A stretch of 64,000 bases of DNA from the NCBI GenBank assembly GCA_963969595.1, contig OZ018409.1, positions 37,337,282 to 37,401,281 on the forward strand, read 5' to 3'. Both the position numbers and the translations under genes were made by a program. This document shows positions 13,436 through 26,444 of the stretch, in pieces. Each line of letters opens with the position of its first letter. The first letter of the stretch is position 1. The DNA comes from Neckera pumila (Eukaryota; Streptophyta; Bryopsida; Hypnales; Neckeraceae). Below the pieces are notes generated by a model. That model had not been told where the DNA came from. It ran no database searches and was given only the letters and a program-made list of their open reading frames with translations.

Positions 13436-14260
13436 CTCCGACGCTTTTGCTGCTAGTGTAATGACGTTTATTGGTTGATTCGTGTTTCTATTATTCACTG
13501 CTATGGTTCTATTGGTGTACAAATTGATTCTTTGCTAGCACCTTACTGCTTTTCCGTTTGATCTCTTGATTTGCTCTGTGAGAAGAAATGGACTTGTCAG
13601 ATTTGTACAATCTCTAGTGCTCTCTGACCTCAAGTTTCAATCAGCGCAGAGGTCTCTACTTCGTTACCGTTTCTAGGTATGTTTATTTTTCTAGGGGAGA
13701 ATAGTGCAGCAGCTATTCCTCCCCTAACATTCTTTAGCAGTCAGTTGTGAGAACTCACCCCCCTACTGTAAGTTAGATGGTTACCAAAATAAAGGACTCC
13801 AAAGAGTTTGACATTCATTCTGGAGAACATGGTTTGTGCTTGTTGAGCGGCAGTTGCTTTTGGTTGCTTTTGGTGCCTCTCCTCCTCCGATGCGATTGTA
13901 CACAAATCAGAACCTGGATTCCTTCTTCGAGGGTGTTTTGGCAGTTCAAGTTTTTTATAGTTTGCTGGCAGCTGTTCAGTACGTTCAAGTATTCTTAGGT
14001 TTCATGAGCTTCGTCATCTCTTAACAGTAGATCGAAGCAATCTGCAGGCGGAGGGGAAGAGAGGGTACACTCCTGATTGATGGTTATCTTTGGCCACGGG
14101 AAGTACTGTCATGTGCTCAGGCCGTTCAAGCTGACATCAGGGCACGAGAAGTACAGTAGCATGGTGGTGAATTCACCGTGCTGTTTTCATCGCTGCAGGG
14201 GTCAGATTCTTGGGGGGGTGATCTCTTTGAGATAAGAGAGAATAATCAGAATAGGATCAG
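13436..14260 (+). other. 3' flank of the pectin acetylesterase gene
   Basis: Noncoding sequence after the TGA at 13433-13435. It is recognisably duplicated downstream: 13900-14250 matches about 26060-27065. It therefore marks the right-hand limit of the duplicated block. An AATAAA hexamer-like sequence lies at 13788-13793, a possible polyadenylation signal. Confidence 0.5.
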
Positions 14261-14719
14261 GATTGGCCCAACTTTCTGGAGTCAGTGTGTACCAGATGGG
14301 CTGTTGCATGTTGAATGGCCAATAAAATAAATGGCTTTGTTTCTGGTCCTATCCAGCCTTTGCAGAATCGATACAAAATACTCTGTACTGCATAGCGTTT
14401 TCCATGTGAATGTGTGTGGCAGAGACGGCCCTCTGTTGCAACTTGCAATATTAAACTTTCCATGACCCAATGAGTCGCCTTCCACAAGGCTTCTTGTGCA
14501 CAATAGTAAACATAATCTCCATTATGAACACGCCACCCACTATAAAAGCAGTATTGGACCCAAATGTCAAGCCAATCCCAACCAAAATTAATGACTTGTT
14601 TATCATGAAAAGAGAATCTCACAGGCTGGACCAAGCAATTAAATATTTGCCCACTTGTCCTCCCGAATTTGCCCATATATGGTGTTTTTGAGCAGTGGTG
14701 AGGATGCTCTTCTCCTGTG

Positions 14720-15195
14720 GAAGCTCTTCATTTCGCACCACCCAGCGCACATTTGTATGTGTTCCCTGCTGCCTTCTGCTGCTGTCCTGCGGAGGTCTGA
14801 GCGCCGGCCTTCGTTGCTGAGGATCGAAGTGGAGTTGCAGGAAGAGTTCCGAGGCGAGTTGCTCTGATCTATCGACTCCAGTTGTGTGCATATTTGTAGA
14901 CTGTGCTATCTTCGATTCGAGGTCTGAGCGCCCTGCTGCCTTCTGCTGCTGTCCTGCGGAGGTCTGAGCGCCTTTGTTGCTGAGGAAGTGGACTTGCAGG
15001 AAGAGTTCCGAGGCTAGTTGCTGTACGTGAACTATCGACTCCCGAGTTGTGTGCATATATTCACGACTGCGCTGTGCTGCAGAGGTCTGAGCGCCGGCCT
15101 TCGTTGCTGAGGACGTACGTGGCTTTGCAATCAGAGTTCCGAGGCTACTGTTGCTGTGAACGATCGACTTCAGTTGTGTGCATACATTCATGACT
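14720..15195. repeat. GC-rich tandem repeat, about three units
   Basis: GAGGTCTGAGCGCC recurs at about 14792, 14959 and 15082, each followed by a GTTGCTGAGGA block, a GAGTTCCGAGGC block, an ATCGACT block and GTTGTGTGCATA. Spacing is uneven (about 167 and 123 bases). A 190-codon minus-strand frame (14619-15191) follows from the repeat and is not taken as a gene. It lies between the esterase and ANK-A, where a similar sequence occurs in front of ANK-B near 34040-34090, so it may be leader or promoter material. Confidence 0.6.
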
Positions 15196-15408
15196 GCGCT
15201 TGACTCGAGTTCCGACTGAGGTATTTGTCCAAACCTTCATTTGGTCAAGTGCTTTGCAATCGAAATGGCAGTTTGGGAGTGATTTTCTAGGAAACTTAGT
15301 TATGAGACTTTAGAGGCTAATTTTTTCATTAGGAAAAATTTCAGGCCACTGGAGGTCTGCGAGTTTTGAACTCTCTGGGCACAATTAAAGAAGAAATAAA
15401 ATTGTTCA

Positions 15409-15414
<6 letters not shown>

Positions 15415-15463
<49 letters not shown>
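15415..15463. repeat. (TA)n microsatellite
   Basis: About 24 uninterrupted TA dinucleotides. Confidence 0.95.
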
Positions 15464-15465
<2 letters not shown>

Positions 15466-16979
15466 GTTTTGTTTTTAAAAGTTTTCTATATTTGCTCCGC
15501 GGAGTGTTGATAAAGGAAAGCTTAGCTCTTAAAGGATAAAGGGATGACCTTGGAAATCATTCTTTAAATCATCATTTTTCATTACCGTATGACATCATCT
15601 ACAATAAAAATTCCAAAAGTATTTATTGGAAGTCAAGCTACTGTTGAAGATCTTTCCTTTTCACAACAAACTCTCAGGGTGAATAGTTGCATTTCTGTCC
15701 TATACAATGTGATTCACTATCATCCATCAGCCACAGAATGGCCTCTTTGTTGTTAAAAAATTAACGGCCCTTCCAGGGTTCAGATTTATCCTAATGCTTG
15801 CCACGGGAGGTCGGCACAATTGTGAACCCTTTTCCAAAACTTCTACAATTATATTGAGTTAGAACTATATTGATAGTGTTCGGTGTCTCATTCTTTTGAT
15901 AGGATAGTGAAAGATTGTCACTCACTTACTTAACAAGTGAGGGAATTAATACCTTCTAATAGCTATATTTTCATTACCTCCCATATCTATATATTTTTGG
16001 AACATGCTAGCTTGCAATCAATAGGAGATTAATAGTTGTACTGCCATATCCCTTACCATGTACATATGTCCGTATTTGTTTTACCATATCAATATTTTGC
16101 TTAATAGATCTGAGTTTTGTATAATCCCATGTCACATACCCCATATTAGTATCCAAATGTCGTATGATACCAATATCCCATAATCGATATTTGTATTTCA
16201 TAATTATATCCCCATGTATATTTCATATGTATTATGTATATCATATCCATATCACCAATTTCTTGGTTTTGATTTTGGAAGGTGGGTGGGCAAATCAACT
16301 GTTTTCTTTTCCTTTTTATAATCTTGTCGAGTGGGTAGGTGGGGTGGGGGGGAAGGATGTCTCTCTTTAGAGGATAGTGTATTGATGTGAAAGAAGGCAT
16401 AGCAATCTTTTAGGACTGACCTCTAAGAGGTGCTTATTACATGCAAAGTAAAAGTATTTTTTATCTATTGGCTTGTCTGCTAAGTACTACTTTTAATTGA
16501 ATTATGAGCTTGATTGTTAGTAGTCGCACTTGCATTAAATCATTTTTATGAAAACATAAGTGATAGATTATGTACTTGTGGTTTTCCAATGTTCAACTTG
16601 TTTTAGGTGAGATCAAAGGTTAGCCTAGAATATTCAAGTATTGTGTCATCTTTTAATGCCAAAAGCTTTAAAAACTAGGTTGGGTGTAAATTTGAGAGTT
16701 GTAATGATATAGATCTTATTTTTATTTAGAGAACTAAAAGAATGGCATTTTAACGAATATAAAGTTGGTTGCTTTGAATTTTCTTTACATCAACTCTAGC
16801 GAAACCTAGTTCTTTCCAAAAAAATTGTAAGAGGAATATAGCTATATTGATTTGTCCAATTAGTTCATAAAACACTTATTTTCAATAGTCCCATTATTTG
16901 TAGGATAATGGAATTAGTGTAGATTGAAATATTATTGTAATGTACCAATTTCATCACAAATGATTCTTATAGAGATACC
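15464..16979. other. AT-rich intergenic stretch upstream of ANK-A
   Basis: No coding signal. A stretch near 16000-16250 is rich in CATATCC-like and ATGTATA-like words and resembles low-complexity sequence. Confidence 0.4.
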
Positions 16980-17543
16980 AATTTTGTAGGTGAAACTAAT
17001 CTTGTGATGTCACTAGTAGAACAAAATAATGTAGTTGCTTTCATGCAATTTAGCAATAAAAACCAAACTTTCAACATTCCTAGCTACCATGATTTAGTGA
17101 CCATCTCGATGATTTTAGAGCCACCTTTGTTGAATGTGGATCTTGATAAGGCCATTTTGGGGCATTACTTATCTTCTTCATTTTGCTTAGTGAATTGAAG
17201 GAAATACATGTTGATTAGTTGTACTCTCACTTTCTTTCTTGAGAGTCAAGAAGATGTTGCAAATTCCTTGTGACGTCAAGGGAAAAATGTTGAGTTTAAC
17301 ATGGAGAAGTAAAATGACTTTGGCACTATTTTCACGCTTTAGGAGTCTAAATTCTCTTCATTTATGATGAAATGATCTTCAACAATCAAAGTTGGAATGA
17401 TATATATTGTATGTTTGTTACATGGTGCAAAGATTTGAATTACTCAAGCCAAGATTTTGCAACTGATAAAGATCTTCAGACTAAGCTGCAAGTCTATATA
17501 TTTTGTTCATTTTTTTGATAAGAAGGCTAGTTCCCAATTTCAA
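16980..17543 (+). promoter_or_regulatory. conserved upstream block of ANK-A
   Basis: The interval 17035-17155 aligns with 35395-35520 in front of ANK-B. Shared landmarks are CTTTCATGC, AACATT.CTAGCT, the GCCACC block and TGTGGATCTTGATA. The block lies about 0.4-0.5 kb before each start codon, so it was duplicated with the gene. It may hold the promoter or an unrecognised 5' exon. Confidence 0.45.
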
Positions 17544-19470
17544 ATGGCATCTGAGATCACGGTCAATCCTGCACCCGTGATGGAAAGTGACGTGCCAAAG
17601 AGTTCTATGGGAAGGGAATCTCAAGCCATTCCAATAAATCAGAGTTCACTAAGCAACTTTCTTGAGTGTATCACACAAAAGTTTCAAGAGTTTTCTATGG
17701 CACAAATGAATCCTCAAGAGATGAGGAGGAAAGATAAAGAACCGGCCATGGTACAACCAAGATTACCGCTTGAGGTTGTGCAAGAGTTTAGAGCTTGCTT
17801 ATCCTCTAGCAATTGTGACCAATTGTTGGAGATGGTCAATGAATTTCCTGCCGAACTATTCCTACAGAATTTTGATGAAGGGTTATCTAGGTCAGCATTG
17901 CATGTGGCCGTTTTGGAAGGCTCTCAGACATTGATTCATGCACTTGTGGAGAAATTGAAAGCACGATTTGGTGGCACCGACTCAGAATTGTTTCAACATG
18001 ATTTTATTCTAAAAAAAGATAGATTTGGACTTTCTGCTACAGACATGGCTGCTTTGATTGCGAGCAAAGAGACTTGTTCTTGTTTTGGAGAACAAAGAGA
18101 TGAAACGGATAGCAATGATTCCGATAATCAAAAACCCCAAGCAAGAAATCATCGATCTCCTACATCTGAAGATGAGAAAAGGGATCTATTTGAGAAGGCA
18201 TTTCCTTTACTTGAGAAACAAGCTCCTGAATCAAGTGACCAAGGAACTGGGCAATTATCTATACGAGAGTGGTTGCTCAAGAACAATGTAGACTTTGTCT
18301 ATTGCCTCCATGCATTTACAGACTTTTCGCATCCTTCCATGTTGGAGGTTGAAAAATTTGTGGAGTATGTTTGTGACACTGGAGATTTTTCTTTTCTTGT
18401 GCCTCTTTTCAACGTTTGAGATAGTCTTGGCAAATCTCAATTGCATATTTTTTCCCTTGATTGGGCTTTCCCATCATTCAATCTATTCAAGAGATTGGTT
18501 ATCGAATTTCCTAACTTTGACTTGAACATACCTAATTTTAGTGGGAGGACACCATTGCATTGGGTAGTTGCTCAAGGGGAGGTGGCTTTTGTTACTTTTT
18601 TGGCAAGTCAAAAAGGAACAAATCTCAATTCAACATTCAGTATTACCGTAAACAGAAAATGGAAACAAAAAGCAAATTTCGACAATTCTAAAGTGAAGCA
18701 TGTGACTCCATTGCATTTGGCAGTAATTCATAATTAGGTTGAGGTGGTAGAGGCTCTCTTGAGAGTTCCAAAAGAACAAGGACTCGATGTCAATGCCGTT
18801 TGTTATCGGTCATGTCAGATATTTGACCATGTACTAGATGACTCTGTATATGATGGGCCTTGGAGTCCAATTCAGTTGGCAACATACATGGGACATCACC
18901 GAATTGTGCAAGTATTCTTGAAGGTTCGTAACTTTCTTTTTATTTCATCATGTTATAAACATAGCAAAACCTTATTGAAATTTTAAAACAGTTTTTGTAA
19001 TGAAAACTTGATTCCTTATTCATGTAGAATATAAATATGTAAAGGATAATGACAAAACTCATTTAATACAATGGACAAAAGTGAAATGAATCATAATTTT
19101 TGAAAGCCTTGTGAAATGACATGTCATAGAGTGAAAAAGATTGCATTGCATCTTGGAGAAACGATGACATGTAATAATAAAATGATTAACAATGACATAA
19201 AAATAACATATAATAATATCCTAAGAATAGCACGCTTTAACTTTGCAATGAGCCATCTTTATAATAGACTTTATTTTAAGACTTTGAATACAACAAGACT
19301 TTTAAGCATATCTCATGGATAGTTTTTCTGTTGTTTTGAGAACATTCAATAAATTATGAAGTTTGAATGAAACTTGTCCAAGGTGTCCATGCAAATTACC
19401 ATAATGCAAATAATCCCAAGCGAGGCATCTCCTTCATAAACCTCAAAAATACATGCCTCCAAAGAGTGTA

Positions 19471-19549
<79 letters not shown>

Positions 19550-19580
19550 GTTATTGTTATTGTTATTATTATTATTGTTG

Positions 19581-19630
<50 letters not shown>

Positions 19631-19661
19631 GTTATTGTTATTGTTATTATTATTATTGTTG

Positions 19662-19701
<40 letters not shown>

Positions 19702-21261
19702 CATACTTGTTATTGTTATTATTATTTTACTTCATTATTAAAATCCAATATTCTAACATGTACAACTTTTTGAGATTCTGTATGATGTGTAAGCGATTTT
19801 GGATACTCTGATTTTCAAGGCCTCTATTAGTAACATGTAGAATTACAAATTTCAACAATTCAAAAATACAACCTATAGAAGAAACAATAATTAAAAAATT
19901 CATGTCAATCACATGTGCAACTTTACATCCTTCCAGCTAATACGTGTTTAGAGCCACAAAGTGAATTCTATATTTTCTACGGGGTTCTTCAATATACTAT
20001 GTTACGTTTCATTTTACAAAACACAAGGAAATGGGCCATAATTCTAGGCCTACTATACTAGATTTCCACCCTCCAAAAAAACTTTGTCAACATGCCTATT
20101 GTAAATATAAAACAAATATATGTCATATTCTATTGTATATAAAATCATGTAACTATTATTACCCTACTCTTGTTAATGAAACCATGTGTTTGTACTCATT
20201 TTGTTTCTAAAATATAAGAAGGACGTTCATGTATAAATAAATGAATGGAAAACAGACAAAACCATGGATATGACAATGATGTTTTTGTTTATTTTTAAAA
20301 CTTGTGTCAGGATTCATGCTTATATGATCCTGGACTCAAGAATGGAAAAGAAAGTGCTCCTCAAGAGCACAATATGATTCTGGCATTACATCTTGCAGCA
20401 GCTCAATTTCACCCTTTAGTTGTGAAGACTTTGGTGGATTGTACAAAGATGGATACATTGGTGAGAGAGCCAATCTACGGCAATACAACTTTACATTATG
20501 CAGCCATGCATGCACATGGACAATTACAAGTCCATGGTAATCTTTTTGACTATGTTAGAGTGTCCCATTTCACTTCAAAGCCCCCTGAACCAAAGAAGCC
20601 AAGTGATCATGATATGATCATATGCATTGACATATTGATGCAATTAGGGCTGGATATGGAGCAAAGAAATGAAGATGGAATTACACCAACCTTACATCCA
20701 TCATGTCCCGAGAAGGTGCAAATTTGGTGGCTAGAAAAAATGGCAAAAGAAGCCCAAGAAAATAAAAACAATCTCATCACTGCAGCAAATGCAATCTCAG
20801 TAACTGCAGCGTTGGTGGCAACGGCATCGTTTGTGGGACCTTTGCAACCACCCCTAGGATTATTGGATGATGGAAATCAAACATGGCTAGATGGTTATAG
20901 CCAAGTGCAATACACTTCAATCCAAGTATTTCTCTTTTGTGTTAGTTTATCCTTCTACCTTGCAATTGCTGCCATTGTATTTGCCATGCTTCCATCTTGG
21001 CCAATACCACATGAAGGGCTTGCACAAGAAGTGTGCGTAGCTCGAAGATGTGTGCAAGTTGCAATTCTCTTATTATTTGGATCTATCACATTTGTGGTAT
21101 GCGCATTTAGTGCAGCAAGTATTGCCATTGTGCCCGACCAACGATGGCGATACAAGACTATTGCGGTGATTTCTACAAGCTTGGGTGTCTTGATATGTTT
21201 TTTAATTCAGTCTATTTCTTTCCTTCATGAGGCTCTTGACATTGATTTCATCAAGGAATGA
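17544..21261 (+). pseudogene. ankyrin-repeat PGG-domain membrane protein, broken copy (ANK-A)
   Basis: Two exons are alignable to the intact ANK-B: 17544-18923 and 20311-21261, with a 1387-bp GT-AG intron. The start ATG 17544 encodes MASEIT as in ANK-B. A CGA to TGA change gives a stop at 18417-18419, and a second stop, TAG, lies at 18735-18737; the frame is otherwise kept through exon 1. Ankyrin-like motifs (GRTPLHWVVAQG, VTPLHLAVIHN) and the C-terminal PGG domain with four hydrophobic segments survive. A length change near 21210 shifts the frame, so the protein ends about 30 residues early. Relatives are membrane proteins implicated in stress and defence. Most likely a recent pseudogene. 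A truncated 291-residue N-terminal product is possible if transcribed. Confidence 0.8.
19472..19728. repeat. (ATT)n microsatellite with internal duplication
   Basis: About 230 bases of ATT triplets interrupted by GTT triplets, ending in a degenerate tail. The interruption pattern (alternating GTT/ATT, three ATT, then GTTGTTGTT) occurs twice, 81 bases apart, so a block was duplicated inside the array. It lies in the ANK-A intron; the ANK-B intron lacks it. Confidence 0.95.
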
Positions 21262-22148
21262 AGTTGCAAACAAGATATCGAAGGTCGCAACACGGATTAT
21301 TTTATAGGAGCGGGATACATCTTTTGCTAAATGAAGAACTCACCAAGTCCATTGGATGACTATGGAAATTTCTACTTCAAATTTCAATATAAGTAGATTG
21401 AACATATGAGAATAAAGGAGAGTTTTAAAGATTGATATGGGTGATTGCCTGAAAGACCGGTACTGAAACATTGTCACAAACACAGTGCTGAAGCTTCATT
21501 TTGCAATAACTTTAGAAGCTTGACTTGTATGAACTTGAAATTTTTAGTGGAGAGTCTTCTTATGAGTTTAATCATATCTCGTATTTTTCAAAAAAATTCA
21601 AAAACCATTTAAACTAATTTGTCACATTTTGAGTTTTAGGCTTTTTACTACATAAGGAATCCCCAAATTTAATGATTTAGAGCTGAAATTTCTATGGTCT
21701 ATTCCCATAGTAGGAACTCATGTTTCTACCAAGGGGCATTAAAAATATTTTATTTTATATCCTCTACGTCCATGCAAAGAGGGCTCCCTTGCACATGCAA
21801 TTTTGAACACTGAAGATGGTTTTAGGATCATTTTTGGTGATATCTCTTTACCATGAAGTCTTCTCAAATGGAATTTTTCAAATTCTTTTTAAATTACTTT
21901 TCCTATTTTTTACAAATTAAAATGTTAAAGTATGTATTTTCTTGCGATTTTGCACTTTTCTAGTTCTCCTATTTAAAGCATTTTTTTGCTTTTCCTTCAT
22001 AGTGTATCTTTTTCATATAGGTGTATACATTTCTTATATTTTTCATATTTTTTTAACAATATTTTTCTATTTTTATAGTACTTCCCAAAAAATGGCTGAA
22101 AACGGCCAAAGTGGAACAAAAATGGAAGGACATTCTTGCAACAACCCA
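21262..22148. other. 3' flank of ANK-A
   Basis: The first 60 bases still resemble the ANK-B C-terminal codons (frame-shifted). The rest is AT-rich and noncoding. A single copy of the downstream 42-bp repeat core lies at about 21405-21440. Confidence 0.5.
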
Positions 22149-22284
22149 TATATAGACTGTATGAGAATAAAGGAGAGTTTTAAAGATTGATATATAGACT
22201 GTATGAGAATAAAGGAGAGTTTTAAAGATTGATATATAGACTAAATGAGAATAAAGGAGAGTTTTAAAGATTGATATATAGACT
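22149..22284 (+). repeat. 42-bp tandem repeat, 3.2 copies
   Basis: Units start at 22149, 22191 and 22233 with a fourth partial at 22275. The first two are identical; the third carries AAATG in place of GTATG. The core AGAATAAAGGAGAGTTTTAA is also found once at about 21410, so the array grew from a sequence already present 0.7 kb upstream. Confidence 0.95.
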
Positions 22285-22719
22285 ATTGCATTTCTAGAGT
22301 TTTCTATGGTTTTCTATAGTATTGGTGTATGTATAGCATGTTCTAAAATGATTCTCTAGTCAAATATGTACAATATTGCCTTCATGAATGTATGCTTTTA
22401 TAAGGTGTTATATGCAATTATTTTCATTACTCAAAAATCAATCTTTTTATAAAAACATTGAAATAATTGAATTGATTTCTCACAACTCAATAATCCATCC
22501 AAATCCACATATAATTGTAACCATACAAATTGATTGAGATGCATGCAATTAGCTACATTAAGATTTTGATGTGAAAAGAACTTGATCTCAAGAGAGAGAG
22601 AGAGAGTAGGGCTTGAAGTTGTGATGTCTATAGAAAGTTGCATAGATGATCTCAATGAAATCACACTCCGACTTGGTGAATAAAAAGACACAACATAGGA
22701 ACTAACCTATGGTTTACAT

Positions 22720-23280
22720 TAGGATCAAAAGTCTAGAGATGGAGCCATGGAGGAGGAAAAATGGAAGGATTGCAAGAAGCTTGGTGTTGCACAAACATGA
22801 CAAGAACCAAATTCAAAGCCACAATGTTGACCAAGACAACCAAGAGATGTGAGGTGGTGTGATACCAAAACAAGGGTTTGATGAAGCCCAACAGGAAGCA
22901 AAAAGCATAAACAAGTTGTTGCCTGCTTCATTTTCTATAAATGATAAACTAAGAGAATTGACATGTATAACTTAGTACAACTTGATTAATTTGGCCCCTA
23001 AGTAAGGGACAAATCTAATTTAATAGTGAGGAATAAACAATCTTGCTATGCTTAGGATCAAAAGTCTTGGTGACGGAAGAGAAGGAAAGGATTAGAAGAA
23101 GCTTGGTGTTGCACAACCTTGACAAGCACAACCAATTCCAAAGTGATGGTGTTGCCAAAGGCAACTAAGAGATGTTAGGCGGTAGAGTTTGAGAAGAAGG
23201 GTTGAATGAAGCCCAACAAGAAGTAGAAGGCATCAACAATGTTCTAGCCTTCTCATTTTGTAGAGCGTGAGAAACTCCAA
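22720..23280. repeat. diverged direct duplication, about 330-bp period
   Basis: 22722-22945 and 23050-23275 share GGATCAAAAGTCT, AAGAAGCTTGGTGTTGCACA, CAACTAAGAGATGT-like and TGAAGCCCAACA blocks in the same order. Neither copy has a conserved open frame. Confidence 0.65.
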
Positions 23281-23535
23281 CCAATTTAAATGATTGGTGT
23301 AAATGAAGAGTCTCCTTGCCTATAGTCACTACAACTATAGCACAACAACGCCCCATCGCATAGCCCCATATATGGCTGTTGTTGGGTCTCTTTTGGCCGT
23401 GCTAGGACTCTATTCTCTCCTCCATACAACACTATTTGGTTTAGATCCATTGCCATCATGTGACGCCATGAGCTCTGTCTCCCTCCCACTTCATCCATAT
23501 AGCTTTTGCATCTCAGATTCAAGTAACTACAATTG

Positions 23536-23985
23536 CTAATTTGTTGTTACACTAGAAAGATGGTTATCACCTACTAAACATGCAAGGAGCATAAAAACTT
23601 GTTTGCATTTGGTAGATAACATGGTCAAGGTTTGAGATGAGAAATAATGAAATGACTCTTTTAAATCCCAATCATTACACTCTTGAGAACCATTGTTATA
23701 CTTTCTAAATCGGAATGAAGAAAACCCCAAACAAAGAGCATTATTCTCACTTCACCCTTGCTTTTGCAATTGAAAATACCATTAAACCAATTGCCAATTT
23801 TTTATTACAAGCAAAAGAACACTAACTCCTCGAATGTGTTACGAGCATGGAGACTTGTTTGTGTTGGAATGAGAACATAGTCTATGTTTGAGATCCACAG
23901 AAATGAAGTCATTCTTTCATAAAAAGACCATAACATCCTTGAGGTCCTGTGTTGAAATCTCTAAATTGGCACGCAAAAACATAAA
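23536..23985. repeat. second diverged direct duplication
   Basis: 23536-23725 and 23785-23975 share GAGCAT..A.ACTTGTTTG, GAGA..ATGAA.T.ATTCTTT-like and TCTAAAT.GG landmarks in the same order, at roughly 250-bp spacing. No gene is apparent. Confidence 0.45.
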
Positions 23986-26182
23986 GTTGAGGATGATATG
24001 AATGTAGGGAACGTGGGTCATTCGATTGTCAAATTTCTTCTTAGTCGATTACAGACCAACAAAGTGAACCAAAGTCATTTATCAAACTCTGGTTTATGTA
24101 TTTTTACCAAATACTATTATTGTGCTTTAACTCAAGCAAGTTGGTTGCATGACCCTTCCCGGTGTGCGCAATATGCTTGGATGGCTCTCCACCGCGGTAC
24201 CATCTACACAAAGGGAAAAGGGTTAATGCTAGGAATTGGGTTGTGCTTTTGGAGGTGAGCTCCCAAACATTGTTTTTGTTAACCTAATTTTCGGGCTCAG
24301 AAGCAAGCTTGGTTAATTGTGAAGTTGTAAGAATAGTTTGAACTCTCTTAATGGTGCTCTCAAGCTTTCAGTTGGAATTGAAGAACATTCCGTTTATTTA
24401 CCACTCGCCTCCCAGCTGAACCTAATTCTGCGCATTGAAGCATGCTGAGTTGGTTTAGCTAGGGCTAATTAGCAGCACAGGGATGCAGAAATCTTTCAAG
24501 TCTTGGAGATAATCTCTGAGGTTATACCCATGACTTGTTTAGTTGCAAGTGTTCTTTATGTCCGATGATCTCAATGGTCATCTCATAAGCCCATGATGAA
24601 GGGTAAGATGCTTTTTTCTTGCATGTCAATTGGACAGCATTTGTGTTTTAATGACTTTTTTCTTTGGTTTTTACATTGTTATTCCATTTTCGTAGGAAGG
24701 TGAATGGTTTGAAAGTGAAGCAGCATATATCAGTTCCGTGCTAGAGCGCACTTGGGATCTCCCAAGTGGATGAATGCTCGGACGTTCTAAGCAACCCTGC
24801 GAAGGTCAATCCGGTTTGCACCTTCGCTCATTCGATGTACAAACCTGTGTACAAAGGGCTTCGCAACCTTACTTGGAGATTACTATATGGGTTGTGGGCA
24901 TATGCATGAACAGCTCATTTAAATCACAATATTTTGGTCATTCAGAAGTTCATTAATCAGAAATGGAATGCCTTGGAGAAGGGCAGTAAATGATGGATTT
25001 GGTTGAAGACAGGCTGAAATTTCATTTCACCAGGACCAGTGAATAACGTTTCTTTTTGTTGGTCCAAAAATAAATAAAATTGAACAAAAGAAACTCCTTG
25101 GTTGATCATATGAAGCTCTTCACCAAGTAGATCCTTCAAGCGCGCTAAGAATTGGGGTCTCAGTCTGGTCCTCTTGGTCCTTTAGGAGTTAACATAACGG
25201 AGGAAAAGCTCTCAGCTGCACCATGTTTCAGCCATATATGGATAGAGGAGAATGGACCTATACATTATGTTCTCTTTCAGGAGCACTGCTACATTGATAT
25301 GAGTTCAAGCATTTGCTGAAAGACAGGTTGGTGCAGGTATCCGTTCGCGCTTCACAATCCTTTTTGTTTCCATTTTGCTTTGATTTCCTTTGTATTCCAC
25401 TCTTTTACGCGATCCGCACATTTCGATTCATGGTTAGTGTGAATGCCATTTGCTCTGGAGCTGTTTTAGGCCTATGGTTTTGCATCTGATTGCCACCTCG
25501 TGCGACAGTGCTTATTTGTTTCTCGACTTGTTGGTCAGATGGACATAATCGTTGCCCCGATCCACTAGGCGAAGGGAATCACTGGTGGTCTTCGGTGAAG
25601 CTTGTTGAATGCTTTACAGTTCAAAGCTCTTTGACCTGCCTCTGGCATGATCTCGTGTCCTCGTATGGAGATGACGAGAGGATTTCGAATACGTTTTAGT
25701 TTCTGGATCTTTTTTTTTGGCAGATTATAGGAAAGAGTTGCTCTACGCTTTGAAACCAATACAGAACAGCAAGAAGCATGGAATGTTCGTTGATGGTTGC
25801 TTTCAATTCATCACTGTCAGGCCGCATATGATTCGTTCTGGAGTGGCCAGCATGCCCCTCATGTAAATGGGAAGGTATTGCTACTTGTCTTCGACACCAT
25901 CATGTCAAGACCAGAAGTATCATTTGATGTGTGATATTTCCTTTGCTAATGAATGTCGTTTTACCTTTTTTAGCCTTTTTTAGCCTTAACGAGGTCTAAC
26001 TGAATCACGTTTGGGACCAAGGCGGAGGAATGAATTGGTCACTTCAAGCTGGATTCCTGAATGAGAACCTGGATGGCTGGATTCCTTTTTCGAGGGTGTT
26101 GAGGCAGTTCAAGGTTTTTATAATTTGATGGCAGCTCTCCAATAACTTATTTGTAGGTTTCATGGGCTTCTGTCATCTCTTA

Positions 26183-26441
26183 ACTACACTAAATAGTGCA
26201 ATTGGGTTGCCTTAACAATTAGGTTACCTTACTGAGAGAAATGACCTCTTGACTCACTGCTTTGTCTACACAGAGGCGCATGCAATTCTCTAATTCCAAG
26301 CCATCAAGCAATGCACCAACCCATGCAAGACAGATGGGTCCTCCATTACTGCATCCTTCTACAGTAACTTCACTTAGTTATATAGTGCAGAATGTCAAGA
26401 TATTAGTGTGGGGCAACCTAATTGCACTATTTAGTGTAGTG
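26183..26441. mobile_element. CACTA-like miniature element inside PAE-2
   Basis: Terminal inverted repeats of about 28 bases begin ACTACACTAAATAGTGCAAT on the left and CACTACACTAAATAGTGCAA on the right. TTA lies just outside each end (26180-26182 and 26442-26444), a 3-bp target duplication. The right end starts CACTA, as in the CACTA superfamily; the left has lost its first C. The matching site near 14020 after the intact gene reads CATCTCTTAACAG, an uninserted allele. Confidence 0.7.
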
Positions 26442-26444
26442 TTA

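Noticed and set aside
14619..15191. 190-codon minus-strand open frame
   Set aside because: It is generated by the GC-rich tandem repeat; the protein is internally repetitive and matches no family I know.
17457..17543. 29 extra N-terminal codons of ANK-A
   Set aside because: They begin at a non-ATG codon and are not conserved in ANK-B, where translation starts at MASEIT.
19367..19811. poly-Ile, poly-Tyr and poly-Leu frames on both strands
   Set aside because: They are translations of the (ATT)n microsatellite.
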